DNA from: SAR324 cluster bacterium
Lineage (GTDB): Bacteria > SAR324 > NAC60-12
DNA length: 64,000 nt
Assembly (NCBI GenBank): GCA_015232315.1
Contig: JADFZZ010000026.1
Span: 1 to 64,000, forward strand
Direction: 5' to 3'
Positions within the stretch are counted from its first letter, which is position 1; every line of letters starts with the position of its first letter. This document shows, in pieces, positions 26,231 to 37,244 of the stretch. The notes below the pieces were generated by a model. The model was not told where the DNA came from. It was given only the letters and a program-made list of their open reading frames with translations, and searched no databases. The position numbers and the translations under genes are program-made.

Positions 26231-26989
26231 TTATGATCCTGCCTGAATGATTTTGCAAAAATCAACCGGTTTTAAGCTGGCACCACCGACTAATGCGCCA
26301 TCGATATCAGACTGACTCAGAAGCGTTTGGGCGTTGGCCGCGTTCACGCTTCCGCCATAGAGGATGAGCATTTTGGAAGCAATTGTTTCATTGCTCAGAG
26401 ATTTGAGTTCTTTGCGAATGAGTTTGTGCATATCATTGGCTTGTTCCGGTGTTGCGGTTTTTCCTGTACCAATGGCCCAGATGGGTTCATAGGCGACCAC
26501 ACATTGGGCCATCATTTCGGGAGAGATTCCTTTGAGATCTTCCTGAATTTGGGCAATGACCGTGGTTTCATGTTTGCCACTTTCCCGTTGTTCCAGGCTC
26601 TCACCTACACACAGGATAGGTTTGATGCCGTGCTTGAGTAGCACCGTGAGCTTGTCATGAATAAAACTGTCACTTTCATTGAAATAGCTTCGGCGTTCTG
26701 AATGCCCGATAATGCAATAGGTGCTGTGACATTCTTTCAAAAGTTCCACTGAAATTTCACCAGTGTAGGCTCCAGATAATTCGGTATAAACGTTTTGGGC
26801 TCCAAGGCCGATTTGAGTGCCTTTGACTGCGTCTTGCGCAATGCCCAGCAATGTGAAGGGAGGGCAGATCGCCGCTTGACAAACGCCTTGCTCAACTTTG
26901 GTGTTTTCACGGATGGCATTGACCATTTCTGTGACGAGGGCAATGGAACCATTCATTTTCCAGTTTCCAACGATAAATTTTTTTTTCAT
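26231..26989 (-). CDS. tpiA: Triosephosphate isomerase
   Basis: A 252-residue TIM-barrel enzyme interconverting dihydroxyacetone phosphate and glyceraldehyde 3-phosphate. The substrate Lys is in GNWKMNG, the electrophilic His in IIGHSERR, the catalytic Glu in VAYEPIWAIGTG, and the phosphate loop in YGGSVNAAN. ATG 26989 with GGAG seven nt upstream gives the normal family length; an upstream in-frame ATG would add 36 unrelated residues. Confidence 0.96.
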   Translation of the reverse strand: MKKKFIVGNWKMNGSIALVTEMVNAIRENTKVEQGVCQAAICPPFTLLGIAQDAVKGTQIGLGAQNVYTELSGAYTGEISVELLKECHSTYCIIGHSERRSYFNESDSFIHDKLTVLLKHGIKPILCVGESLEQRESGKHETTVIAQIQEDLKGISPEMMAQCVVAYEPIWAIGTGKTATPEQANDMHKLIRKELKSLSNETIASKMLILYGGSVNAANAQTLLSQSDIDGALVGGASLKPVDFCKIIQAGS

Positions 26990-27131
26990 AGTGGCACTCC
27001 TAAGAAAATGGGCAGGAACAACTAAAAGAGGTTTCAGAAACGTGAAGGGCATGCGCAATTTGCTACCCTGAACAAAATGGGTCTTATAATGATTCAATCA
27101 GGGATAGGCAAGTTTATAATCCCCATATTTC

Positions 27132-29183
27132 TCAATGAAGAACGACGCCTGAATGGATTCCGCACGAGCGAACTGGAGGACTGTTGACAGGGTAATCATA
27201 GTCAACCACATCCGGGCAGTTTTTACGTGCAAGATCACCGGAAACCGTACATGTCGGATAAGTGCGATGCGGTGTTTCAGGCCATAGCGATTGATTATCA
27301 ATGCGGGTCAGCGCAAATTTCATGAAGCGCATCCAGATTTCAGCGGGAGACCGGCTTCCGCTTTCATCAGACATCGGCTGGTTATCATCGTTACCAATCC
27401 AGACGCCGGTGACAAGCTGGTTGGAAAAACCTATAAACCAGGCATCGCGTTGCTCACTGGTTGTTCCTGTTTTTCCCGCAATGAAGTTTTTGTTGTTGGG
27501 CCAGTCCGCGTTTTTGCCTGTTCCATACAAAATCACACGTTTCATAATTTGTTTCATCTGGTGTGCTGTCCATGCGGAAAACACCGGAATTGGCTGAGGT
27601 GGTTGATATTGATAGAGGACTTCTTTGTCATCCTGTTCAATACGGGTGATAAAAACTGGAGGGAGGTATTGGCCCTGATTGGCAAACACAGAGTAGCCAG
27701 ATGAAATGTCAAGCAAAGTGGTTTCTGAGCAACCGAGAGCAAGGCACAATCCAACCTGATGTTGATGAACAGGGAAATTCATTTTGTTCAGCTTTTTAAG
27801 CACGGGGCCTGTGCCAATGGAATATAGAAGCTGAACAGCAATGCTGTTGATCGATTTTTCAAGAGCTTTGGACAAGGTGATCTGGTCTGCGTAATACACT
27901 TCGCCAGACTGATTCAGCATGGAACGTTCCGAGCCATAGACACGGTCATAATTCCGTGGTTCATAAACGGAAATCGTTCCATCCTCCTGCTCCCATTCAT
28001 AAGAAAGCGGTTCATCGGAAAATGTGGAGTTGGGCGTAAACCCCTGTTCCAGCGCGGTCGCAAAAACAAATGGTTTGAATGAAGAACCGGGCTGGCGCTT
28101 GGCTTGTGTGGCCCGATTGAATTCTGATTCCTCAAAATCCTTGCCACCTACCAGGGCCCTGACATAACCCGTATGAGGTTCAAGACTGACAAGCGCCCCC
28201 TGCTTGAAATCATTTTTTGACTGTTTGAACGTTTGCTCAAAGACGGCTTCTGCCTGTTTTTGAAGCGCAGGATCAATGGTGGTGTAAATTTGGTATCCAC
28301 CTCCTGACACTTTGGGCAGTTTGTGTTCTCGTTTGACCAGATTCAGAACCTGTTGCACAAAATAGGAACCCGTGAATTTGGGCGATTTGGGGGTGTGGAT
28401 GATAACAGTTTCCTGGAGTGTCCGCTGGTATTCTTCAGGGGTGATCCATTCAAGTTCCAGAAGTTGTTTTAAAATATGAGACTGGCGCCTGGTTGCTTCG
28501 GTTAAGTCATGTAAATTGATGGATTTTGTGATCGCCATGGATTCGGGAAACTGAAGATACGTTTCCGGTTTTTTAATGATACCTGCCAACAGTGCCGCTT
28601 CTCCCAGTGTCAATTCCGCGGCGTGTTTTTGGAAGTAAGCCAGCGATGCCTGTTCAACACCGTAATTGCCATGCCCCAGATAAATGGCATTGAGATAATA
28701 CTCCAGAATTTCTGATTTACTGAAGCGAATTTCCAGAGCTAGAGCAATGAAGAGTTCCTTGAATTTTCGGGTCAGCGATCGTTCAAAATTCAGAAGTGTG
28801 ATTTTTGAGAGTTGCTGGGTGATGGTGCTGGCTCCCTGAAGATATTGACCTTCACGGAGATTGATCCATGTTGCGGCCAGAATTCGGAACGCATTGACTC
28901 CCCTGTGCTGTAGAAACCGGGCATCTTCAGCGGCAAGAACACTGATTTTAAGATAACGATTGATAGCGTTTTGAGAAATAATCAGGCGGTTTTGTTCACC
29001 ACGGAGCGAATAGAATGGTTTGCCATACCGATCATAGATGATCGTATTTTTTTGAATATTGGCAACGGCTTTTTCAAAATTATGGATAATTCGGGGGTAC
29101 CAGTAGAGGGCATACCATCCGATGCTCACCATGCTCAGAACAGGGATGCTCAAAGCAATGATGAGCCAGATTCGGAACTTCAT
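27132..29183 (-). CDS. Class A penicillin-binding protein (PBP1A type)
   Basis: A 683-residue bifunctional peptidoglycan synthase anchored by one N-terminal TM (about 5-30). The GT51 glycosyltransferase domain has the catalytic Glu in AAEDARFLQHRGVN, then GASTITQQLSK. The transpeptidase domain has SSFK (QPGSSFKPF), SIN and KTGTT motifs. It polymerises and crosslinks peptidoglycan in the periplasm. It follows the BI-1 gene by 21 nt. No clear ribosome-binding site precedes the start, which may reflect coupling. Confidence 0.93.
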   Translation of the reverse strand: MKFRIWLIIALSIPVLSMVSIGWYALYWYPRIIHNFEKAVANIQKNTIIYDRYGKPFYSLRGEQNRLIISQNAINRYLKISVLAAEDARFLQHRGVNAFRILAATWINLREGQYLQGASTITQQLSKITLLNFERSLTRKFKELFIALALEIRFSKSEILEYYLNAIYLGHGNYGVEQASLAYFQKHAAELTLGEAALLAGIIKKPETYLQFPESMAITKSINLHDLTEATRRQSHILKQLLELEWITPEEYQRTLQETVIIHTPKSPKFTGSYFVQQVLNLVKREHKLPKVSGGGYQIYTTIDPALQKQAEAVFEQTFKQSKNDFKQGALVSLEPHTGYVRALVGGKDFEESEFNRATQAKRQPGSSFKPFVFATALEQGFTPNSTFSDEPLSYEWEQEDGTISVYEPRNYDRVYGSERSMLNQSGEVYYADQITLSKALEKSINSIAVQLLYSIGTGPVLKKLNKMNFPVHQHQVGLCLALGCSETTLLDISSGYSVFANQGQYLPPVFITRIEQDDKEVLYQYQPPQPIPVFSAWTAHQMKQIMKRVILYGTGKNADWPNNKNFIAGKTGTTSEQRDAWFIGFSNQLVTGVWIGNDDNQPMSDESGSRSPAEIWMRFMKFALTRIDNQSLWPETPHRTYPTCTVSGDLARKNCPDVVDYDYPVNSPPVRSCGIHSGVVLH

Positions 29184-29204
29184 GAAAACAGGTCTGGCTG
29201 AGTC

Positions 29205-29888
29205 TTAGTCATTTCGACTCAATCCCAGGATACTCAATAACGCCATAAACAGGTTCAGGATATCGAGATACAGGGCCAGAACCGCCATGATATACTGGTC
29301 GGTGCCATAATTTCGGATGATGTTGGATGTATCATAGAGGATATATCCACTGAACAGAAACACACAGACACCTGATGTCACGAAATGCATTACAGGACTG
29401 TGGAAAAAGAACATGTTCAGCAAACTGCCAACGAGCACAATCATCAATCCGGTGAACAGAAAACCGGACATAAAACTGAAATCTTTTTTGGAAGTAATGA
29501 CATACACGGACAAGCCCGCAAATGTGACAGCCGTCAAGGCCAGCGCCTCAACCACGACGGTGGTCCCACTATAGCGATAAAGAACCGGGCCCAGAGTTAA
29601 TCCGGAAACAGTTGTGAAGCTGAAAAGTGCCACAATATTCAATCCCGGTTTGTTCTGGGCGTAGGACGCAAAGAAAATCAACGCGATTTCCAGAATAAAA
29701 AACAGGAACATGTTGGGAGCAACAACAGGCAACATGGGACCTGTGCCTAAAAAAGCTCCGATGGTCGCTGTTCCAAGAGACGCCGCCAGTAAACTGTAAA
29801 CTTTCTTGAGAAAGTCAATACGTTCACCAACCGATGCCTGGGCAACCGATTGTATCTGATACATTGCTGTTTGTTGGGAATTAAACAT
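29205..29888 (-). CDS. Bax inhibitor-1/YccA family membrane protein
   Basis: A 227-residue protein with seven hydrophobic segments characteristic of the BI-1-like (UPF0005) family. It ends near YLDILNLFMALLSILG, the family's C-terminal signature. Homologues include calcium-leak channels and YccA, a modulator of FtsH, so an exact role is uncertain. The start has GGAG seven nt upstream. The upstream 240-nt gap probably holds its promoter; no clear motif was recognised. Confidence 0.9.
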   Translation of the reverse strand: MFNSQQTAMYQIQSVAQASVGERIDFLKKVYSLLAASLGTATIGAFLGTGPMLPVVAPNMFLFFILEIALIFFASYAQNKPGLNIVALFSFTTVSGLTLGPVLYRYSGTTVVVEALALTAVTFAGLSVYVITSKKDFSFMSGFLFTGLMIVLVGSLLNMFFFHSPVMHFVTSGVCVFLFSGYILYDTSNIIRNYGTDQYIMAVLALYLDILNLFMALLSILGLSRND

Positions 29889-30129
29889 AACATGACTCCA
29901 TTTTAGGTTATTAAATGCCTGCGAAGAATAGCTCCTGCAGAAACATTTTTGATATGTCCTTTATCACTATGAGATCAGGACTAAGGGTTCTTGAAAGTAT
30001 AAGTCGCACATTTTTCAAGAAAGTTCACCTCCCATCTGCATTATAGATAAAAAGGATGTGACTTATATCTTTCTATACTCCTTATTGTTGATGACCGATC
30101 ATATCACATTTTTTTAAGGATAAAAGCGG

Positions 30130-30879
30130 TTATATTCTTTGAAATGCCAGATATTCACGGAAAAACAAGACCACCCTGTTAGAAAAAAGTGGACCCCTGC
30201 GATAAAAAAATTGCTGGGCAGGCGTGTATTCCGCAAGCACCAGAGGCTGATTGATGATCAATTCTCCATTGTCTGAGCGTTGTGGTTGAAGGTCTTTGTT
30301 GCCAGATCGTACCGGTAAATTAAAGTCAATTCCCTGGATGTCATTGATGATGCGTGACGCAATGAGGGTCAGCGGCCATTCGTAAAAATGCTCAATAACC
30401 ATGAAACCTGTCAGATAAGCCAGGTCTCGTATGTTCTCCTCACTCTGGCTGGTTAGCCATTCGGGAAAAGTATGTTTGAGGGATGGGAAGGACAGGGTTT
30501 TGATGTTGAGTACACGAATTTCGATTCGATTCTGTTTCAAAAATTTTTCAGATAAATCCTGAATGATCAGCGGGATGCTTTTCCCATTCCATATTTCCTG
30601 ATAATCTGAGAATTTTTTTGAAAAATCATGCAGCACCTGCCTGCCATTGCTCAAGCGGGCAAACTTGTCTTCTGTGGCCATGGTATTGATGTTGGCGGAA
30701 ATGCTGATTTGGGGTATGGATTCCTCAACAGTTTTATGAACGTCAGGCGCTGATGTGACCTGGGCTTCCCACCGGATTTCAAGCTGGGATGAGGTCTGGA
30801 AATAATGGAATACCAGCCATCCGGCAACACCCATAAGACTAAAGGCAATGCCGGGTAGCAGAATACGAAGGAAGTTCAT
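30130..30879 (-). CDS. Membrane-anchored protein of unknown function
   Basis: A 249-residue protein that I do not recognise. One N-terminal TM (about residues 7-27) is followed by a ~220-residue, presumably periplasmic, domain of mixed helices and strands with no Cys and no familiar motif. Its ATG overlaps the argG stop (TAATG, 1 nt), so it is translated with argG, yet nothing in it suggests a role in arginine synthesis. The reading frame is clean and its codon use resembles its neighbours. Confidence 0.7.
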   Translation of the reverse strand: MNFLRILLPGIAFSLMGVAGWLVFHYFQTSSQLEIRWEAQVTSAPDVHKTVEESIPQISISANINTMATEDKFARLSNGRQVLHDFSKKFSDYQEIWNGKSIPLIIQDLSEKFLKQNRIEIRVLNIKTLSFPSLKHTFPEWLTSQSEENIRDLAYLTGFMVIEHFYEWPLTLIASRIINDIQGIDFNLPVRSGNKDLQPQRSDNGELIINQPLVLAEYTPAQQFFYRRGPLFSNRVVLFFREYLAFQRI

Positions 30880-32093
30880 TACCGGTTTCGGATGCGGTGG
30901 TGAATTTTAAGGGGCAGGGCATTCAGCTTGATGAATCCATTGGCGTCTCTTGGATCATAAGTGCCCTGATCGGCTTCCATGGTAGCAATGTTTTCATCAT
31001 ACAGACTGTAAGGCGATTTACGCCCGGTGACCATGCAATTGCCTTTATACAATTTCAGTCTGGCAGTGCCGGTGACATATTCCTGGGTTTTATGAATCAT
31101 GGCATCCAGAACTTCCATTTCAGGAGTGAACCAGAATCCATTATAAACCAGTTTGGCAAAACGAGGCATCAGGGAATCTCGAAGATTGATCACATCTCGG
31201 TCCATGGTGAGGGATTCCACGGCTCGATGAGCGATATGCAGGATGGTTCCACCCGGTGTTTCGTAAACCCCGCGCGATTTCATGCCGACAAACCGTGATT
31301 CGACCATATCGACCCTGCCGATGCCATGTTTTCCACCAATCCGGTTCAGTTCCTCAAGAAGGCTGGCTGGGGACAATGTTTTGCCGTTGACGGAAACAGG
31401 GAGTCCCTTCTCAAAGTCAATGGTAAGTTCCTCAGTCTGGTCCGGAGCCTGCTGGGGCGACGTGGTGAGTTCAAACATTTCTTCCAGAGGTTCCTGCCAT
31501 GGATCTTCCAGCATTCCTGATTCAAAACTGATATGCATCATGTTTTCATCAGAACTCCATGGTTTGGATTTGGTGGCTTTGACAGGAATGCCATGTTGCT
31601 GGGCATACTCAATCAATTCCTTACGCCCGGGATATACCTGAAAAAATTCGGGCATTTTCCAGGGTGCTACCACTTTGATGTCAGGTTTCAACGCATAATA
31701 AGTGAGTTCAAACCGGACCTGATCATTGCCTTTGCCGGTGGCACCATGGCCAACGCATGAGGCCTTTTCGGCAATAGCGGTTTCAATCTGCTTTTTGGCG
31801 ATCAACGGGCGAGCCAGTGAGGTGCCGAGCAGGTAGGTTCCTTCATACAAGGCATTCCACTGAATGGCGGGAAATACATAGTCCTTGACGAATTCTTCCT
31901 GAACATTTTGAATGATCACCTTGGTTGCTCCGGCCTTGAGGCCTTTTTGACGGATTTCATCCAGATTTTCAACTTTTTGCCCCAGATCCAGACACAGCGC
32001 AATGACATCATATCCGCGGGCGGTAAGCCAATGAACCAGCACAGAGGTGTCCAGACCACCGGAGTATGCCAGCACCAGTTTTTCGTTTGCCAT
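30879..32093 (-). CDS. argG: Argininosuccinate synthase
   Basis: A ~404-residue ATP-dependent ligase joining citrulline and aspartate in arginine biosynthesis. The N-terminal PP-loop is LAYSGGLDTSVLVHWL. Further family stretches are CVGHGATGKGNDQVRFELT (citrulline/aspartate site), KPWSSDENMMHISFE and GIGRVDMVESRFVGMKSRGVYETPGG. The start may be ATG 32093 (weak GAG upstream) or ATG 32105; neither has a strong site. A 1-nt overlap links it to the following unknown gene. Confidence 0.95.
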   Translation of the reverse strand: MANEKLVLAYSGGLDTSVLVHWLTARGYDVIALCLDLGQKVENLDEIRQKGLKAGATKVIIQNVQEEFVKDYVFPAIQWNALYEGTYLLGTSLARPLIAKKQIETAIAEKASCVGHGATGKGNDQVRFELTYYALKPDIKVVAPWKMPEFFQVYPGRKELIEYAQQHGIPVKATKSKPWSSDENMMHISFESGMLEDPWQEPLEEMFELTTSPQQAPDQTEELTIDFEKGLPVSVNGKTLSPASLLEELNRIGGKHGIGRVDMVESRFVGMKSRGVYETPGGTILHIAHRAVESLTMDRDVINLRDSLMPRFAKLVYNGFWFTPEMEVLDAMIHKTQEYVTGTARLKLYKGNCMVTGRKSPYSLYDENIATMEADQGTYDPRDANGFIKLNALPLKIHHRIRNR

Positions 32094-32114
32094 AAAGAGA
32101 CTCATTAAAAAGGT

Positions 32115-32552
32115 TTAAAGTGCCTGTGAAACAGATTGAATAGTGGAAGTTGCTACATTTTGTCCGACAGGGGTGATTCTTGCTACATTTTTTGCGACGG
32201 GGCCTTTTTCACCCATACCAATTTCAAACTCGACCCGGTCGCTTTTATTCAGGGAACGAAAACCTTCCTGCATGATTTCTGTCTGGTGGACAAATAAATC
32301 TTCGCCCTGATCTCGTTCAATGAACCCGAAACCTTTGGTAGGATTGAACCATTTCACAGTTCCCTGATAACGTTGAGCATCGGATGTTTGTCTGATTTTC
32401 CAGAGGAGTACCGCAGTGATCGTTCCGCAAAGCAGGGTAACCGTTGTTAAGCTGACAATGAGTGTCAACAGATTTTCAATATAAAACAGTCCCAGTCCTG
32501 TCAATACAGCCCAGAGTGCGATATTGGATCCTGCAATAATTTTAAGCATCAT
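32115..32552 (-). CDS. Membrane-anchored cold-shock-domain protein
   Basis: A 145-residue protein combining two hydrophobic spans (about 3-24 and 29-52) with a C-terminal cold-shock domain at about 61-127. RNP1 (KGFGFIER) and RNP2 (DLFVH) are both intact, as is the opening [14 protein letters not shown]. Free CspA proteins are about 70 residues and soluble. The known CSD-DUF1294 fusion has its TMs after the CSD; here they precede it. It probably tethers RNA or single-stranded DNA binding to the inner membrane. It lies 21 nt upstream of argG. Confidence 0.85.
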   Translation of the reverse strand: MMLKIIAGSNIALWAVLTGLGLFYIENLLTLIVSLTTVTLLCGTITAVLLWKIRQTSDAQRYQGTVKWFNPTKGFGFIERDQGEDLFVHQTEIMQEGFRSLNKSDRVEFEIGMGEKGPVAKNVARITPVGQNVATSTIQSVSQAL

Positions 32553-32801
32553 ATTGTCCTTTCTTATAAATAGGGAAGGCCTCCAGTCCAGCAGGCAGCA
32601 TCAGGTTCTGATACTATTGAGAAGACAATGAACAGTTTGTGTCAGAAACATTTCTTCTGTGGATGCGAATCAGGAGTTGAAATACTGCTAAGTCCTTCCT
32701 GGCTTGATCCGGAATCCAATCCCTGACTGGCATTGTTAATCAGTTAAAACCTCGAAATGTTGATGCTGGTCCTGGAATGCTAATTTCTTCAACATAATAA
32801 A

Positions 32802-34260
<1,459 letters not shown>

Positions 34261-34704
34261 TCACTGTACCCAGACAAGGTCGGATTTCACCCATACAGCA
34301 TTGTCGGACCCATCTGTTCCTTGAGTCCAATCTCCCTGACGTTTTCCAAAATAGAAACTTTCATATTTTTTCCCTGTGCGTTGCTGAGAATAATAATCTC
34401 CGGGGCCATCATACAAGGGGGTGTTATCTTGTTTAAGGGAAAAACAATAAACCTGGGTGGAAATATTTTTACTGTGGATCCAGTGGGAGTCACCATCAAT
34501 ATCTTTCACTTGATACCAGTCGTTCCATGTATTAAATACCCTTAGAGGTGTGAATCGTGAGAGGCTCCAGGAGGTCTTGTCATATTCAGTTCCGGGGCCT
34601 GCATACAACATGGCCTGCTCCGTGATCACACAGGCGGCTCTGGCCGAGGACAGACACGAATAGCATAGCAGAAGACAACCAGCGAATTTCCACAGGCGGC
34701 TCAT
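34261..34704 (-). CDS. Secreted SH3-domain-like protein
   Basis: A 147-residue protein starting at ATG 34704 with a signal peptide ending SSARAAC. It holds two SH3b-like repeats: AMLYAGPGTEYDKT with WYQVKDIDGDSHWIHS, then TPLYDGPGDYYSQQ with GDWTQGTDGSDNAVWVKS. Bacterial SH3 domains often bind cell-wall peptides. It is divergent from the next gene with only 29 nt between the start codons. Confidence 0.72.
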   Translation of the reverse strand: MSRLWKFAGCLLLCYSCLSSARAACVITEQAMLYAGPGTEYDKTSWSLSRFTPLRVFNTWNDWYQVKDIDGDSHWIHSKNISTQVYCFSLKQDNTPLYDGPGDYYSQQRTGKKYESFYFGKRQGDWTQGTDGSDNAVWVKSDLVWVQ

Positions 34705-34733
34705 CAAGAATAATCTCCAGGACAGGGGATGAG

Positions 34734-35054
34734 ATGAAAAAAAAACAAAACACAAAAATTTTTCATTGGCAACTTCAGGGCAACACCAATTTTTATCCAC
34801 GTTATGGAGAAGGCCGGGATGTTGTTACGGCGGTGTCTGCCGTTCAGGCATCGGCATTTCAAGAGATTGTTCCCCGTTATCAGCTTTCAGCTTCTGAAAC
34901 CCGTGATCAGGGTGTTGGCCCTTTTTTTAATGAAATAGAATACCGTTCTCCGGCATTTAAAAAAGTGACACGCAAAGCCTTGGGAAAATTGCCAGAAAAA
35001 ACATCGGAAGCCCCCACTAAAAAAAGAAAAATCCGAATCAATTTTTTTGCTTAG
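34734..35054 (+). CDS. Small basic protein of unknown function
   Basis: A 106-residue protein, pI probably high (Lys-rich ends), with no TM, signal or familiar motif. The middle part (GNTNFYPRYGEGRDVVTAVSAVQASAFQEI) looks folded; the last 30 residues are Lys/Arg-rich and probably disordered. AGGGGATGAG precedes the ATG. It overlaps the MFS gene tail-to-tail by 4 nt. I do not recognise it. Confidence 0.55.
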   Translation: MKKKQNTKIFHWQLQGNTNFYPRYGEGRDVVTAVSAVQASAFQEIVPRYQLSASETRDQGVGPFFNEIEYRSPAFKKVTRKALGKLPEKTSEAPTKKRKIRINFFA

Positions 35055-36382
35055 GCATGAGCGCGTTTTTCCGCAATGCTCTGATCAATGGGAATCCGAA
35101 TGAGCATGGCGGCCCCCACTACAAAAAACAGCAGAACCAGTAAAAGTGCCATTCTGCGGGAATCCAGCAGGTCTGAGGTGAATCCAAAAAACATTCCCAG
35201 AATGGTGGCCAGTTTGCCAAACATTCCCCAAAATCCAAACATGAGCGATACTTGATCGGGTGGTGTGAGCAAGCCGACCACCGCTCTGCTGGAACTTTGA
35301 GTGGCCCCGATTCCCATCCCGGCAATCAGTGAGATGAAGAAAAAAAGTTGTTTGGGCTGAATATTCAATGATGCTGACAGCGGCTTCAGAAAGAATATAC
35401 CCAGAACACCAGCCATCCACAGAAACAAGGTTCCAACCACTGTCCATTTCGGCCCCAGCCATCGTTCCAGCATGCCAAACCCCAAGGCACCCCCCATTGC
35501 GCTGAATTGAAGAATCAAAAACATGGTGGTTAAATCCGCAGTGGAAAATTCCAGCTCAATCCGGGCATAAATTCCCACAAATTTGATGACAGCATCCACA
35601 CCGGCCATGTAGACGGTGAATGCCAGAAGAAAGGCAAACAGGGTCTGATTCTGCTGAACCAGGCTCCAGGATAATTTGATTTTATGCCATCCGGAATTGA
35701 ATAATTTTTTAAGGTCACGTTTTTCAAAGCCTGGAGCCGCACTGGAACGTTCCTTAACCAGGATAAAGGTCGGTAGGGACGCTATCAGGAAAAAAATCCC
35801 CATGACCCCCATGGCCCACTGGTTTTGCTGAATGTATAATGCAAGATTCTGCTCTGGTGTGACCGTGATGACCGCCATTACGAGTAACAGACTGGCCAGC
35901 CCACCCATGTAGCCGATTCCCCATCCCACACCGGAAATCATGGCCATATTGTTTGTGTTCGACAAATCTGTGAGAAAGCTCGCACAAAAATTCTCGCTGA
36001 TCATGAAACCGACGTTGCTCAGTGTCAAAAATAGAATTCCCCACCAGACCGCCCCCGGAGGGACAAGCATCAAGGCCATGGTTGAAAAAGAACAAAGTAG
36101 CGTGGAAATCCCCAGATATATTTTTTTTCTGCCGCTGTAATCACAAAGTACGCCGACAAATGGAGCCAGGAAGATTGTGATGAGGGTTGGAATAATGATG
36201 GCCAGAGACCAGTAGGAATCTTTCGCCGATGTTTCGGGCGGCACAATGTATTTGATAAAAAACGAGGAGTAGATCACTGTGATGACCACAGTGGTATAAC
36301 TGGAATTGGCAAAGTCATACATGGCCCAGCCAAGGATTTCTTTTTTGGTGACGGGGCGGTCATCAGATTTTTTTTGTGGCAT
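35051..36382 (-). CDS. MFS transporter, Atg22-like (UMF1 family)
   Basis: A 443-residue membrane transporter with about 12 TMs. The opening KKEILGWAMYDFANSSYTTVV is the signature of the Atg22/UMF1 branch of the major facilitator superfamily. A later GFWGMFGKLATILGM fits the same group. Fungal Atg22 exports amino acids from the vacuole; bacterial substrates are unknown. It lies at the end of a three-gene unit after an Hsp20 gene and a 57-residue membrane protein, 9 nt from the latter. Confidence 0.88.
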   Translation of the reverse strand: MPQKKSDDRPVTKKEILGWAMYDFANSSYTTVVITVIYSSFFIKYIVPPETSAKDSYWSLAIIIPTLITIFLAPFVGVLCDYSGRKKIYLGISTLLCSFSTMALMLVPPGAVWWGILFLTLSNVGFMISENFCASFLTDLSNTNNMAMISGVGWGIGYMGGLASLLLVMAVITVTPEQNLALYIQQNQWAMGVMGIFFLIASLPTFILVKERSSAAPGFEKRDLKKLFNSGWHKIKLSWSLVQQNQTLFAFLLAFTVYMAGVDAVIKFVGIYARIELEFSTADLTTMFLILQFSAMGGALGFGMLERWLGPKWTVVGTLFLWMAGVLGIFFLKPLSASLNIQPKQLFFFISLIAGMGIGATQSSSRAVVGLLTPPDQVSLMFGFWGMFGKLATILGMFFGFTSDLLDSRRMALLLVLLFFVVGAAMLIRIPIDQSIAEKRAHA

Positions 36383-36391
36383 AGGACTCAG

Positions 36392-36565
36392 TCAGGGATT
36401 GGTGGCGGGTTGATCAGCAGACGTGCTATCCTGTTCAGTCACGGCACTGTTCCGCAATTCTTGCTCATATTGTTCCTTCATGTGCTCATCCACCAGATTT
36501 ATGACAAACAGGACTATCCCGATGATCAAAAAACTGATGAGGTAATTTCTTAGGATTCGCGGCAT
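36392..36565 (-). CDS. 57-residue single-pass membrane protein
   Basis: A short ORF starting at ATG 36565 with AAGGA four nt upstream. The product has a basic start (PRILRN), one hydrophobic segment (YLISFLIIGIVLFVINLV) and an acidic, Gln/Glu-rich tail ending in NP. It sits tightly between the Hsp20 gene (18 nt) and the MFS gene (9 nt), all on the minus strand, which supports it being real. Orientation by the positive-inside rule puts the tail outside the cytoplasm. Function unknown. Confidence 0.6.
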   Translation of the reverse strand: MPRILRNYLISFLIIGIVLFVINLVDEHMKEQYEQELRNSAVTEQDSTSADQPATNP

Positions 36566-36583
36566 TTTTCCTTACGGTTAGGA

Positions 36584-37036
36584 TTATTGTTCAAGCGATG
36601 GCAATTGTTTCTGCTGTGATTTTTCGGACAATCGCATTTTCAGGTGAAAAATACCATGAGCCATTTGAGATTCATGTTCATGGATAGCCAAGTGATTGGG
36701 AATAATGAACTTATAGCTGAATTTTCCCCGTTTTCTTTTTTGCTGAAGGTAAACACAGTTTTCCACGGCAACAGCGTCAGGAAAATGTCCGGTGATCAAC
36801 AGTTCAGGATGATTCAGGATGATTTCGATATCGTCTTCATGAACTCCGGGGATTTCAAGATCCAGATAAAGAAATGAATCAATCATATACATATCAAAGA
36901 CGGCAACAGAATCCACTTCAATGTCAGGTGCGTCCTCCGGCGTTTGCATGTGATAGCGTGCCAGTCTGGCATCCAGATTTTTTTTCCGTTCCAACAGTTG
37001 AAAGAGTTTTAGCTCTCTGGAATCGTCTGATGACAT
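36584..37036 (-). CDS. Small heat-shock protein, Hsp20/alpha-crystallin family
   Basis: A 150-residue protein with an alpha-crystallin domain at about 45-140. Typical stretches are FLYLDLEIPGVHEDDIEIILN and LLITGHFP, then a strand pair KFSYKFIIPNHL and ending near GIFHLKMRLSE. Such proteins are ATP-independent holdases. It heads a unit with a 57-residue membrane protein and an MFS transporter. Confidence 0.85.
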   Translation of the reverse strand: MSSDDSRELKLFQLLERKKNLDARLARYHMQTPEDAPDIEVDSVAVFDMYMIDSFLYLDLEIPGVHEDDIEIILNHPELLITGHFPDAVAVENCVYLQQKRKRGKFSYKFIIPNHLAIHEHESQMAHGIFHLKMRLSEKSQQKQLPSLEQ

Positions 37037-37244
37037 ACCTCTTGCCTGTGAAAATTATGGATAAATGATGTGCTCTGGTCAACGAATGGACGTTAAGCTA
37101 ACAGAATCAAACAAGAATCTCAATAGCCACAGGGCAAGTTTTATGAACCTTCTGCTTTTATTCCCGACAGACTTTCATCTTGCGGTTCACGAAGAGTGTG
37201 GGTAACAGGTTACCATTTTTCTGATAATGACAATTAGGAGTGTT

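Noticed and set aside
26990-27097. Extended N-terminus of triosephosphate isomerase
   Set aside because: The extra 36 residues are not part of the family and ATG 26989 has a proper ribosome-binding site.
27098-27301. Short minus-strand ORF at the 3' end of the PBP gene
   Set aside because: It overlaps the PBP coding region in another frame and shows no protein features.
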